Origin: Roseateles_C aquae
GTDB taxonomy: Bacteria; Pseudomonadota; Gammaproteobacteria; Burkholderiales; Burkholderiaceae_C
Length of the DNA stretch: 64,000 nucleotides
Assembly: GCF_032337115.1 (NCBI RefSeq)
Contig: NZ_JAVXZY010000001.1
Span: 62,001-126,000 of the forward strand
Direction of reading: 5' to 3'
Positions 24,811 through 32,451 of the stretch are shown piece by piece; position 1 is the first letter of the stretch; the number at the start of each line of letters is the position of its first letter. Made by a program: the position numbers and the translations under genes. The notes under the pieces are model-generated. The model searched no databases and had not been told where the DNA came from. It worked only from the letters and a program-made list of their open reading frames with translations.

Positions 24811-25818
24811 TCAGCTGGCCAGAAAGCCGTAGTAGCTCTCGCCGGGCAGCAGTTGCTTGAGCTGTACATCGGTGAAGCCGCTGTCCAGCAGCTGCTGTTG
24901 GAGCTGGCGTTTGTCCGGCAGTCCCCCGGGCACATCGGACAGCGACCACCACAGATGCAGGGCCGCCACTGCCGGGCTGCCCCCTTGGCAGCTACTCGTG
25001 AGCAGCAGACGGCCCGAGGGGGCGAGCAGGCTGCGCACCTTGCGCAGCAAGGCATCGCGGCGGTCGGCGGCAAAGTAGTAGATGTTGTTGTGCAGCGTGA
25101 TCAGCTCGTAGCGCTGGCTGTCGTCGAGCGAGAACACATCGGCATGCTCGACCAGCACATCGTTGACGCCCCAGCCACTGAGGTTGCGCCGCGCCGCGTC
25201 GACGACGGAGGCCTGGTAGTCGATAGCGCTCACCTCAAGCTGCGGAGCGATCTGCTTCATATAGCGCAGGTAGTGCCCGGCGCCGCAGCCCACCTCGAGC
25301 ACCGAGCGTGGTCGGCGCCCGGCGAAGGCCCAGTCCACCGCCTCTTCGACGAAGGGCTCGAGAATCCGCGACGAGCGCGCGATCAGCTCGCCGTCCTGGT
25401 CGTCCAGCGTGTAGCTGTCGTTATCGCGCAGCTTGCGCGGTGCCTGCAGGATGGCGTCGTAGTGATAGCGGGTCACCTCCTCGAACAGCGAAGCGCTGAT
25501 GCCGTTGCGGGGCTGTGCCAGCAGGCGTGAGAGCTTGCCCTTGAGCCGGTAACGGCCATCGCTCAAGGCCAGCTCTCCGGCCTTGACACCGCATTCCAGC
25601 CAGGCCTCCAGCGCATGCAGCTTGTCGCTGCCCAGCTTCATGCCCTGGGCAATCTCCGGCGCTGCACGTGGGCCGGAGGACAGCAGGTTCAGCACCCCGC
25701 TGGACCCGGCGGCCGTGGCAAAGGCACAGCGATAGAGCGACTGTGTCTGCCCCGACAGGCGCAGAAAGGACAGGATGTTCTTCTCGAAGATCAGCTTGCG
25801 GAGCGTGGACAGGTTCAT
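24811..25818 (-). CDS. pigF: PigF/RedI-type O-methyltransferase
   Basis: A 335-residue SAM methyltransferase with an N-terminal helical dimerisation region (residues 1-160) and a Rossmann domain with motif I VLEVGCGAGHYLRYM and VSAIDYQASVVDAA. Length and architecture match PigF, which methylates 4-hydroxy-2,2'-bipyrrole-5-carbaldehyde (HBC) to MBC, the last step of the bipyrrole branch. The assignment rests mainly on gene context: the rest of the MBC pathway lies upstream in the same operon and the MBC-condensing enzyme directly downstream (34-nt gap). Confidence 0.8.
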   Translation of the reverse strand: MNLSTLRKLIFEKNILSFLRLSGQTQSLYRCAFATAAGSSGVLNLLSSGPRAAPEIAQGMKLGSDKLHALEAWLECGVKAGELALSDGRYRLKGKLSRLLAQPRNGISASLFEEVTRYHYDAILQAPRKLRDNDSYTLDDQDGELIARSSRILEPFVEEAVDWAFAGRRPRSVLEVGCGAGHYLRYMKQIAPQLEVSAIDYQASVVDAARRNLSGWGVNDVLVEHADVFSLDDSQRYELITLHNNIYYFAADRRDALLRKVRSLLAPSGRLLLTSSCQGGSPAVAALHLWWSLSDVPGGLPDKRQLQQQLLDSGFTDVQLKQLLPGESYYGFLAS

Positions 25819-25840
25819 GGCGGGCTTTCAGGCATAGAAG

Positions 25841-27082
25841 TCAGAAAAAGCTCTGCAGGCCGACTTGCAGCGCCGCTCCGGCGCTTCGGTACTCGCTGGT
25901 CGGGCGGCCAGCGATGGGCAGGGCCAGGCTGGCGCGCAGCTTCAGATTGGGCAGCGGCGTGTAGGCCAGCGCTGCGGTGGCGCTGGCGCTGTGGTCGCTG
26001 AGATTGGCCAGCACAATGGCATCCAGCGCCAACAGCGGATGCAGCTGGGTGTTCAGCGAAAAGCCCAGGTAGTGCCGCCCCATGCCCATGAAGGGCAGGT
26101 CGGTTGCGGCGGCGGAGCGGGCATGGTCAACGTAGTGCGCCGGATCGCTCTGACCATCGGATTGCCGGAAGTACTCCAGCGTGGCCGTGGTGTCACTCGC
26201 CAGATGGCGGCTGGCACCGAGGATGGCACGCAGGCCTTCACGCTGACGGTCCTGCAGCACTGGAGCCGGCGACGCTGCGCGGTGCCAGAGCAGTTCGCCA
26301 TACAGATCGCTGCCGACGACATCGTTGACCTGCAGCGCAGCGCCGGCGATGCGTTGCCCATGGCGGCCGCCAAGCATCAAGGCAGCCTTGCCCCAGGGGC
26401 GGTCAAGCTCCAGCCGCTGCTGCCACTTCCATTGCAGCTCGCCTTCGACGCGGCGGACGCTGACAATGCCGTTCAAGGTGCTGCCTTCGGCCACATAGGC
26501 AGCCAGTTGCAAGGCGTCGACGCCTGGCTTGTACAGGCGCTCCAGGTCGCTGGGGTGGAAGGGCGCCAGGGTGTCCGCGGGCGACCAGATCTTGCCGATC
26601 GAGGTCGCTATCGGCTGGCGGCCCAGGGTGATGCGCCCTGCCGCGCCGCTGCGCTGCCAGTAGAGCCAGTCCCAGCCCAGGTTGTAGCGGCGCGTCGCTC
26701 GATCGCGGCTGTACACCAGGGGCAGTGCGCGGTCGATCTGTGCCAGCGCCGATGGCACGAGGGCCAGTGCCGAGGCCTCCGAGGCATCCAGCCATTCGGC
26801 CTGTGCTTGCGCAACGAGGCGGCTGCTGCTGGAAAGTGGCTGGGCGACATTCAGGCGCAAGACGCCATGGCGCAGCTCGCTGCTGCCCAGGCCTTCGGGG
26901 CGCAGCATGAGCAGGCGGGCTTCAGCGACGCCGCCCCACTCGAATGCATCGCTGCCGGTCTGGAGCGTGTCATCCTCCAGGACGCTCTGTGCGCATGGGC
27001 TCGCTGCCGACGTGGGCAGCGGCGCGCCGCCGGCCACGCCGTGCAGCGTCAGCAGCAGCGCCAGCAGCCTTTCATGCCGCAT
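25841..27082 (-). CDS. Putative outer-membrane beta-barrel protein
   Basis: A 413-residue exported protein: signal peptide at residues 1-~25, then alternating amphipathic strands throughout (RVEGELQWKWQQRLEL, NTQLHPLLALDAIVLANLSDHS), few cysteines and a final Phe (LQVGLQSFF), as is usual for outer-membrane barrels. I do not recognise a family. It follows and overlaps (11 nt) the ABC ATPase gene, so it may be the outer-membrane end of the export path. The ATG at 27082 is favoured over 27109 because it begins a clean signal peptide. Confidence 0.72.
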   Translation of the reverse strand: MRHERLLALLLTLHGVAGGAPLPTSAASPCAQSVLEDDTLQTGSDAFEWGGVAEARLLMLRPEGLGSSELRHGVLRLNVAQPLSSSSRLVAQAQAEWLDASEASALALVPSALAQIDRALPLVYSRDRATRRYNLGWDWLYWQRSGAAGRITLGRQPIATSIGKIWSPADTLAPFHPSDLERLYKPGVDALQLAAYVAEGSTLNGIVSVRRVEGELQWKWQQRLELDRPWGKAALMLGGRHGQRIAGAALQVNDVVGSDLYGELLWHRAASPAPVLQDRQREGLRAILGASRHLASDTTATLEYFRQSDGQSDPAHYVDHARSAAATDLPFMGMGRHYLGFSLNTQLHPLLALDAIVLANLSDHSASATAALAYTPLPNLKLRASLALPIAGRPTSEYRSAGAALQVGLQSFF

Positions 27083-27797
27083 GGGCGGCCTCGGGTGCTG
27101 CGCTGTCATTGACGATGATGCCGTCGCGCAGTGTCAGTACGCGGCGTGCCCGCTGGATCACATGCGGATCGTGCGAGCTGAAGACGAAGGTGATGCCGTG
27201 CTTGTGGTTGAGCTCGCTCATCAGATCCATCAGGCTGTCTGCCGTCTTGGAATCGAGATTGGCGGTGGGCTCGTCGGCAATCACCAGGCGCGGCTTGCTG
27301 GCAATGGCGCGGGCGACGGCGACCCGTTGCTGCTGCCCGCCGCTGAGCTGATCGGGAAAGCGATCCATCAATTCGCCCAGGCCCAGCGCCTGCAGCAGCT
27401 CGGCGCTGATCCGCCGACGCTCGTTGGCGGGCACCCCTTGAAACTCCATCACCATCTCGGTGTTCTCCACCGCGGTCAGGACGGGCATCAGGTTGTAGGC
27501 CTGAAAGACAAAACCGATGTGATCGCGTCGCAATGCCGCCAGATCGGCGGGCTTGGCGCCGGCCAGGTCATGGCCCTCGAAGCTGACACGACCGCTGGTC
27601 GGAACGTCCAGCAGGCCGAGGATGTTGAGCAGCGTGGTCTTGCCGGAACCGGACGGACCGGAGATCACCGTGAAGTCGCCGCTGCGCACCTGCAGGTCGA
27701 CACCGCGCAAGGCCTGCACGCTCTGCTGCTTTTGCATGAACACCTTGGTGAGCTGCTGCGCTTCGATGACGATGGGCGGTACGCTGGCCTTATGCAT
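27072..27797 (-). CDS. MacB/LolD-type ABC transporter ATPase
   Basis: A 241-residue ATPase with Walker A GPSGSGKTTLLN, the Q-loop in GFVFQAYNLMPVL, signature LSGGQQQRVAVARA, Walker B LVIADEPTANLD and the H-loop FSSHDPHV. The sequence groups with ATPases that serve FtsX/MacB-type permeases, which expel molecules from the membrane or periplasm rather than import them. Two such permeases precede it with overlaps of 8 and 4 nt. It probably powers export of the operon's lipophilic product. Confidence 0.93.
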   Translation of the reverse strand: MHKASVPPIVIEAQQLTKVFMQKQQSVQALRGVDLQVRSGDFTVISGPSGSGKTTLLNILGLLDVPTSGRVSFEGHDLAGAKPADLAALRRDHIGFVFQAYNLMPVLTAVENTEMVMEFQGVPANERRRISAELLQALGLGELMDRFPDQLSGGQQQRVAVARAIASKPRLVIADEPTANLDSKTADSLMDLMSELNHKHGITFVFSSHDPHVIQRARRVLTLRDGIIVNDSAAPEAAHAA

Positions 27798-29073
27798 GAC
27801 GACTCGATTGAATGTGCGTGAGCCGGCTCGCCTTGAGCGCGGGCAGGGTGGTGACAAGCAGGGTGAGCGCAAACACAAAACCGGCGGTGAGGGCCAGCTT
27901 GTCCAGGTTCAACACTGAGAAGAATCGCTCCGGCAGCAACACGCCGCCAGCTTCCAGGCTGGTGCCGAAGATCTCGCGGAAGTTCAAGCCGACGCTGGCG
28001 AAATGCAGATGGGCGAGGAAGCCGATCAGCAGGCCCAAAGCGACGCTGGCGCCGGCCAGGCAGATCGACTCGATGAAGACCGTTCGCACGATCAATCCCG
28101 GCCTGCAGCCCAGCGCCAGCATCACGCCGAACTCGCGGGTGCGATTCATCACCGAGAGCACGACGGTGTTGAGAATGCCCGCGGCAACGACGACGATGAC
28201 GATGGCCTGCAGCATCACCATGCCGGCGGCATCCAGCGAGACCGCCGACTGCAGCTCGGGCGCCGCTTCGTTCCAGCGCTGCATCTGCAAGGGCTGCGCC
28301 TTGCTCTCCTGATGCAGCGCCTGCGCCAATGCCTGCGCCGCCGCCTCAAGCTGCGTGTCATCGCTCAGGTAGAGGGCGATATGGCTGGCCGCGTCCTTGA
28401 CCTGGGCCAGCTTCTGCGCCTCGAGCAGACCGATTTCGGCCCAGAAGCTGTCGAGTTCCACCATGCCGGTGCGGAACAGCCCGACGACCTGGAAGGCGCT
28501 GCGCGAGAACTCCTGACCCTGCGCAGGCTTGACGGTCAAGGTGACCCGATCGCCCAGCATCACACCGAGCGCCTGTGCCAGCCGCTCGCCGATGACGATG
28601 CCGGGCAGGTCCTGCGGTGCATGCGCTTGCGCTTCGAAGTGGGCCAGCGTCTGGCCCTGACGCACAGCACGTTGATCGGCAATGCCTGAGAGCTGGGCCT
28701 CCAGCTCGGCCTCGCCGCCAGACGCAGTAATTGCGACCGTGTTCCCGCCGGCCTGTATCAAGGCATTCAGGCGCAGCCGCAGCGCCAGCTGGCTCGCCTG
28801 CGGGACGGCCCGGGCCAGCGCCTGGCGTCGGCCAGCAGCGCTGCCAATCAGATGGTTCAGCGACGGGCTTTCGACATAGCCCTGGCCATTGACGATCAGG
28901 TGGCCCAGCCCCATGCGCACGCCCACCTCGATCATGGCCCGGTGGCCACCGTCGGACAGGCCTTGGAACACCGTCATCAGGACCAAGGTGCAAACAATCA
29001 CCAGCGCCGTCAGCAGGCTGCGGCGTCGATTGCGCAGCAGATTGCGCAGAGCGAGTCGGGTTGACAGCATCAT
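27790..29073 (-). CDS. FtsX/MacB-type ABC permease, second of two
   Basis: A 427-residue permease: TM1 near residues 20-40 (SLLTALVIVCTLVLMTVFQ), a large extracytoplasmic domain (~45-290), then three TM helices (AIVIVVVAAGILNTVVLSV; SICLAGASVALGLLIGFLAHLHF; LTAGFVFALTLLVTTLPAL). This is the MacB_PCD-FtsX arrangement. The GCRPGLIVRTVFIES coupling segment lies between TM2 and TM3. Start codon ATG 29073 overlaps the stop of the first permease gene. It pairs with that permease and the ATPase that follows. Confidence 0.9.
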   Translation of the reverse strand: MMLSTRLALRNLLRNRRRSLLTALVIVCTLVLMTVFQGLSDGGHRAMIEVGVRMGLGHLIVNGQGYVESPSLNHLIGSAAGRRQALARAVPQASQLALRLRLNALIQAGGNTVAITASGGEAELEAQLSGIADQRAVRQGQTLAHFEAQAHAPQDLPGIVIGERLAQALGVMLGDRVTLTVKPAQGQEFSRSAFQVVGLFRTGMVELDSFWAEIGLLEAQKLAQVKDAASHIALYLSDDTQLEAAAQALAQALHQESKAQPLQMQRWNEAAPELQSAVSLDAAGMVMLQAIVIVVVAAGILNTVVLSVMNRTREFGVMLALGCRPGLIVRTVFIESICLAGASVALGLLIGFLAHLHFASVGLNFREIFGTSLEAGGVLLPERFFSVLNLDKLALTAGFVFALTLLVTTLPALKASRLTHIQSSRHA

Positions 29074-30488
29074 TCGAACCTCAGGCCGACGGCCGCCGGC
29101 ACACGCGCTGCCGCATGGGCCGGGAACCAGGCAGCCAACAGGGCCACCAGCAGCAGACTCGCGCTGGGCAACAGGGCCGACTGCCAGCTCAGCTCGGCAC
29201 GCAGCACCGGTGCCACGCTGACGCCGGACATCGAGAAGCTGCCGAAGCCCGACAAATCGATGCCGTGCTGTTGCAGATAGGCATTGCAAGCCGTGCCGAG
29301 CAGCAATCCGGCTGCGCAAGCGGCGCCGGCAAGCACGAGGGTCTCAAGCAGGATCAGGCGGACGATGGCCGCCGGCTGGCGTCCCAATGCCTTGAGCAGG
29401 CTGATCTCCTTTTGCCGCTGCATCACGCTGACCAGCATGGTGTTGAGCACGCCGACGCCGGCAATCAGGAAAACAATAAAGACCAGCGAGCCCATCAAAG
29501 CCTGGTTGGAGGCGATCAGCGCGGTGATGTCGGGCCGCAGCTTTGACCAGGACAGCACCTCGCGCGGCAGGGTGTCGCTGCCGGCGCGGGCCAGCGCCTC
29601 GGCGACGCGATCGGCCGCGTGGGCGTCGTGCAGCCGGATGGCGATTTCATGGGCACGTCCATTGAGCATCAGCATCTGCTGCAAGTCCTGGCTGTGCAGC
29701 AGCACGCGGCTGCGGTCGACCGCTTCCAAGCCGGTGCTGAGCAGGCCGACGACGCGCAGGTCAAGGCTGCTTTGCACACCCAGCGTGCTTTCATACAGCA
29801 GCTGCACGGAGTCGCCGACCTTGACGCCCAGATTGGCGGCCAGTCGTTCGCCCAGCACCGCAGGGGGCGGCTGCAGCGGGCGAGGCGCTAGCTGTTCGGC
29901 CATCCGCGCTGCCGCTGCATCGCCGGCCGCTTCCTGCGCCGGGTGTGGTGCCTTGCCTTCAAAGCGGGCAAAGGCCTGTTCGATGGCGCTTTCGGTCAGT
30001 TCGCGGTCCTCGGCCTGCTGCGACTCGGTCAGCGCGTGAGCCGCCGGCCAGGGTGTTGCAGCCACCGGCAAGAACTCGCCTGCGCTGATCTTGCTGGCCA
30101 CCCGCGTGACCCGGCGTTCCTGGCTGGGCTCTATGCCCATCAGCTGCACACCGGCCGCGCTGCTCGCGCTGCTGAGGTAGCCCCAGGCATACAGGCGCGC
30201 GCTGGCGGCTTCGATCTCGGACCGTTGGCGCAGCGCAGTCAGATCGATGGCTGCCGCGGGCACGGTGTCGCCAAGCCGGCGCGAACTGAGGTAGGCCGGA
30301 TGATGGACCTGCACATGGCCGACCTCAAGATCGGTGGTGCTTTCGATCAGGTCACGGCTGAGCCCGTCCATCAGGCCCAGCGTGGCCATGCACATGGCCA
30401 TAGCCAAGGCCATGCCGGCGCCGGCCACGACGCTGCGTCGTCGATTGCGTGCCAGGCTGCGCCAGGCCATCTTGAAGTTGGTCGTCAT
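29070..30488 (-). CDS. FtsX/MacB-type ABC permease, first of two
   Basis: A 472-residue permease of the same FtsX/MacB type as the next gene. TM1 is near residues 20-40 (AGMALAMAMCMATLGLMDGL), a long periplasmic domain spans ~45-340, and three C-terminal TM helices follow (GSLVFIVFLIAGVGVLNTMLVSV; ETLVLAGAACAAGLLLGTAC; SASLLLVALLAAWF). It starts on the TGATG junction at the end of the LolA-like gene. Two different permeases plus one ATPase suggest a LolCDE-like heterocomplex. Confidence 0.9.
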   Translation of the reverse strand: MTTNFKMAWRSLARNRRRSVVAGAGMALAMAMCMATLGLMDGLSRDLIESTTDLEVGHVQVHHPAYLSSRRLGDTVPAAAIDLTALRQRSEIEAASARLYAWGYLSSASSAAGVQLMGIEPSQERRVTRVASKISAGEFLPVAATPWPAAHALTESQQAEDRELTESAIEQAFARFEGKAPHPAQEAAGDAAAARMAEQLAPRPLQPPPAVLGERLAANLGVKVGDSVQLLYESTLGVQSSLDLRVVGLLSTGLEAVDRSRVLLHSQDLQQMLMLNGRAHEIAIRLHDAHAADRVAEALARAGSDTLPREVLSWSKLRPDITALIASNQALMGSLVFIVFLIAGVGVLNTMLVSVMQRQKEISLLKALGRQPAAIVRLILLETLVLAGAACAAGLLLGTACNAYLQQHGIDLSGFGSFSMSGVSVAPVLRAELSWQSALLPSASLLLVALLAAWFPAHAAARVPAAVGLRFE

Positions 30489-31294
30489 CAGCGGAACGCA
30501 CGTTCGGAGAAATCGTCTGCAGCAAAGCTGACATCGAACTTCAGTTTTCGGTATTCGATTCGGGTGAATTCGCCGGGTGCGTCGCTGGGGCTCATGGTCA
30601 GGCGGGTCGGCAACTTGCGCTGTTCGATCAGCTTCAAGCCGGCGTACTCCAGCGTGCGCGCCGGCTTGGCGTCATCCTGCCGACGGAAGTACTCGACGCT
30701 GAGCGGCAGCGCACGCTGGTCGGCACCGATATTGAGGCGGTAGAGCACCTTGGCCCAGGCGACTGGTGCCTGCGGCAAGGGCGTCAGCTCAATCAGCTGC
30801 TGCGTGACCGGATCGCCTGACTCATCCTTGCTGCTGCTGGTGTTGAGCAGCCTGTACTGGTAATGGCGAGCCAGATCGGTCTCGCGCATCAGATCGTCGT
30901 TCGTGAAATGGCTGCCCATCCAGTTTTCGCCCAGCATCGTGCTGCCCATCACCGTGATGCGGCTGGTGCGGGGGTCAAAGAAGCTGATGCGCTCGGCCAC
31001 TTTCAGGGTGGCATTGCCGCGCCAGAGCGCCGGGCCCAGCATGCGCATCAACACCTTGCTGCTGCTGGCCCTATCGTCGGTGTAGACCATCAGCTCGTAG
31101 TCGCGTTCGTAGCTGGCTTTCTTGATCTTCATCGACACCACGGCCGCGGAGGTCTTGCCACGCAGCACGTTCTCGGCGTCGTGAATCCAGCGGCCCAGCT
31201 GCTCGTGATCGGGGGCAGCCAGGCACAGGGTGGGACTGGCCAGCAGGGCCAGGGTGCAGAGCACTGCTCGCCGGGATAGTGGGTGCGTTTTCAT
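30488..31294 (-). CDS. LolA-like outer-membrane lipoprotein-sorting family protein
   Basis: A 268-residue periplasmic protein with a signal peptide (residues 1-26, ending CLAAP) and the LolA/LolB-like half-barrel seen in 'outer membrane lipoprotein-sorting protein' families: NVLRGKTSAAVVSMKI, ALWRGNATLKVAERISFFDPRTSRI, GSTMLGENWMGSHFTNDDL, then AGLKLIEQRKLPTRL. Such proteins carry hydrophobic cargo across the periplasm. Between the ABC permeases and biosynthetic genes it could shuttle the product to the outer membrane. It overlaps the PigM-like gene by 4 nt (ATGA). Confidence 0.82.
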   Translation of the reverse strand: MKTHPLSRRAVLCTLALLASPTLCLAAPDHEQLGRWIHDAENVLRGKTSAAVVSMKIKKASYERDYELMVYTDDRASSSKVLMRMLGPALWRGNATLKVAERISFFDPRTSRITVMGSTMLGENWMGSHFTNDDLMRETDLARHYQYRLLNTSSSKDESGDPVTQQLIELTPLPQAPVAWAKVLYRLNIGADQRALPLSVEYFRRQDDAKPARTLEYAGLKLIEQRKLPTRLTMSPSDAPGEFTRIEYRKLKFDVSFAADDFSERAFR

Positions 31295-32451
31295 TGATGG
31301 GCCTGAGCGGAGAATTCGAAGGAGCAATAGCTGTCCGGGGCCCGGCGGTAGCGCGGGGGCGGCGATGCCGGGGCCGCCGGTGAACCGACGCGCGCGATGA
31401 ACAGCACCGCCGTATCGCAGCCGAGCAGCTGCCGCAGCTGCTGTTCGATGCGCGGGTGTTGCAGCGCCACGCTGAGCGGATGCAGTGATTGGCCATCGCG
31501 GGTGACGCGGAGCCACAGCTCGGTGATGCGCTCGCCCGCCAGCAGCTGCTGGCGGCGCTCATCGCCGATGCCAGGCTCGGCGCAGAGGTAGGCGATCGCG
31601 GCGCTCTGGCGCACCAGCGACTCAAAGTCGCGACCGACCCGGCGATGCAGGCCCAGCGGGCCGGCCAGCCGCATGACGGTCGGATGCAGCGCGAACTGGT
31701 AGAGCCGACGCTGCCAGTCGGGCAGGGCGCCGAACAAGCGATCGATGTGGATGCCGCTGCGGGGCCGTGGACCCGTGGCGGCGGAGAAATCGAGGTGGCG
31801 ATAGGTCTCGCGCCAGGCTGCGCCATGGCGAAAGTCCTCGGCCGCGTGGATGCGGTAGAAGCCGGCAAGACGCTCCAGCAGTTCGCCGCCCTGAACAAAG
31901 TGCCAGTGCAGCGTGGCCGCATCGGCGCTGCAGGCCAGGTGATAGGGCAGGCAAGCTTGATCGGCCGGCAGCGGCGCTGATCTGGCGGCCGGCAGGAAGG
32001 GGCCGCGCACCGTGTGCCTGCGGGCGATCCACTGCCACAACGGATGCTGTGATGTCGTCGGCTGGGCAGGCACTTCCAGCAGCAGGGCCAGCAGCGGCTC
32101 CTGCTCCTGCCGGCACTGCCAGCCCTTGGGCAGCCACTGCAGGCGAACGCCAAAGCCGGTCAGGCGCAACAGGTTCAGCAGCAGGCTGGCGAAGCCACCG
32201 ACGCTGATGCGCATTTCACGCTCCAGAGCCGGCAGCGCGGCCAGGGCTCGGCGGCGATCAATGCCCAGCAGCAGTGCCAGCGTCCACTCGCCCGACGGCG
32301 GCAGGTCCGGTGCAATGGCTTCGTATTGCTCGCGATCCAGGCAGCGCACCGACCAGGGCTGGCAGTTGTGCGAGGAAGGCGCCAGCGCCGCCGTGGCGAT
32401 GATGCTTCTGAGCAGCTGCTGAAGGCCTTGCTGGTCCATGTCGGTGCTCAA
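31291..32451 (-). CDS. pigM: PigM-like nitroreductase-family oxidoreductase
   Basis: A 386-residue protein with the FMN-binding nitroreductase signature APSSHNCQPW (residues ~25-34), a central region with ARRHTVRGPF, and a C-terminal LGCDTAVLFIARVG strand. PigM of Serratia, which I recall as an oxidoreductase of similar size, oxidises the hydroxymethyl bipyrrole HBM to the aldehyde HBC. With PigF nearby this completes the bipyrrole branch. The start may be TTG 32451, which overlaps the upstream stop (TTGA), or ATG 32439; neither has a strong ribosome-binding site, so translational coupling is likely. Confidence 0.75.
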   Translation of the reverse strand: MSTDMDQQGLQQLLRSIIATAALAPSSHNCQPWSVRCLDREQYEAIAPDLPPSGEWTLALLLGIDRRRALAALPALEREMRISVGGFASLLLNLLRLTGFGVRLQWLPKGWQCRQEQEPLLALLLEVPAQPTTSQHPLWQWIARRHTVRGPFLPAARSAPLPADQACLPYHLACSADAATLHWHFVQGGELLERLAGFYRIHAAEDFRHGAAWRETYRHLDFSAATGPRPRSGIHIDRLFGALPDWQRRLYQFALHPTVMRLAGPLGLHRRVGRDFESLVRQSAAIAYLCAEPGIGDERRQQLLAGERITELWLRVTRDGQSLHPLSVALQHPRIEQQLRQLLGCDTAVLFIARVGSPAAPASPPPRYRRAPDSYCSFEFSAQAHQ

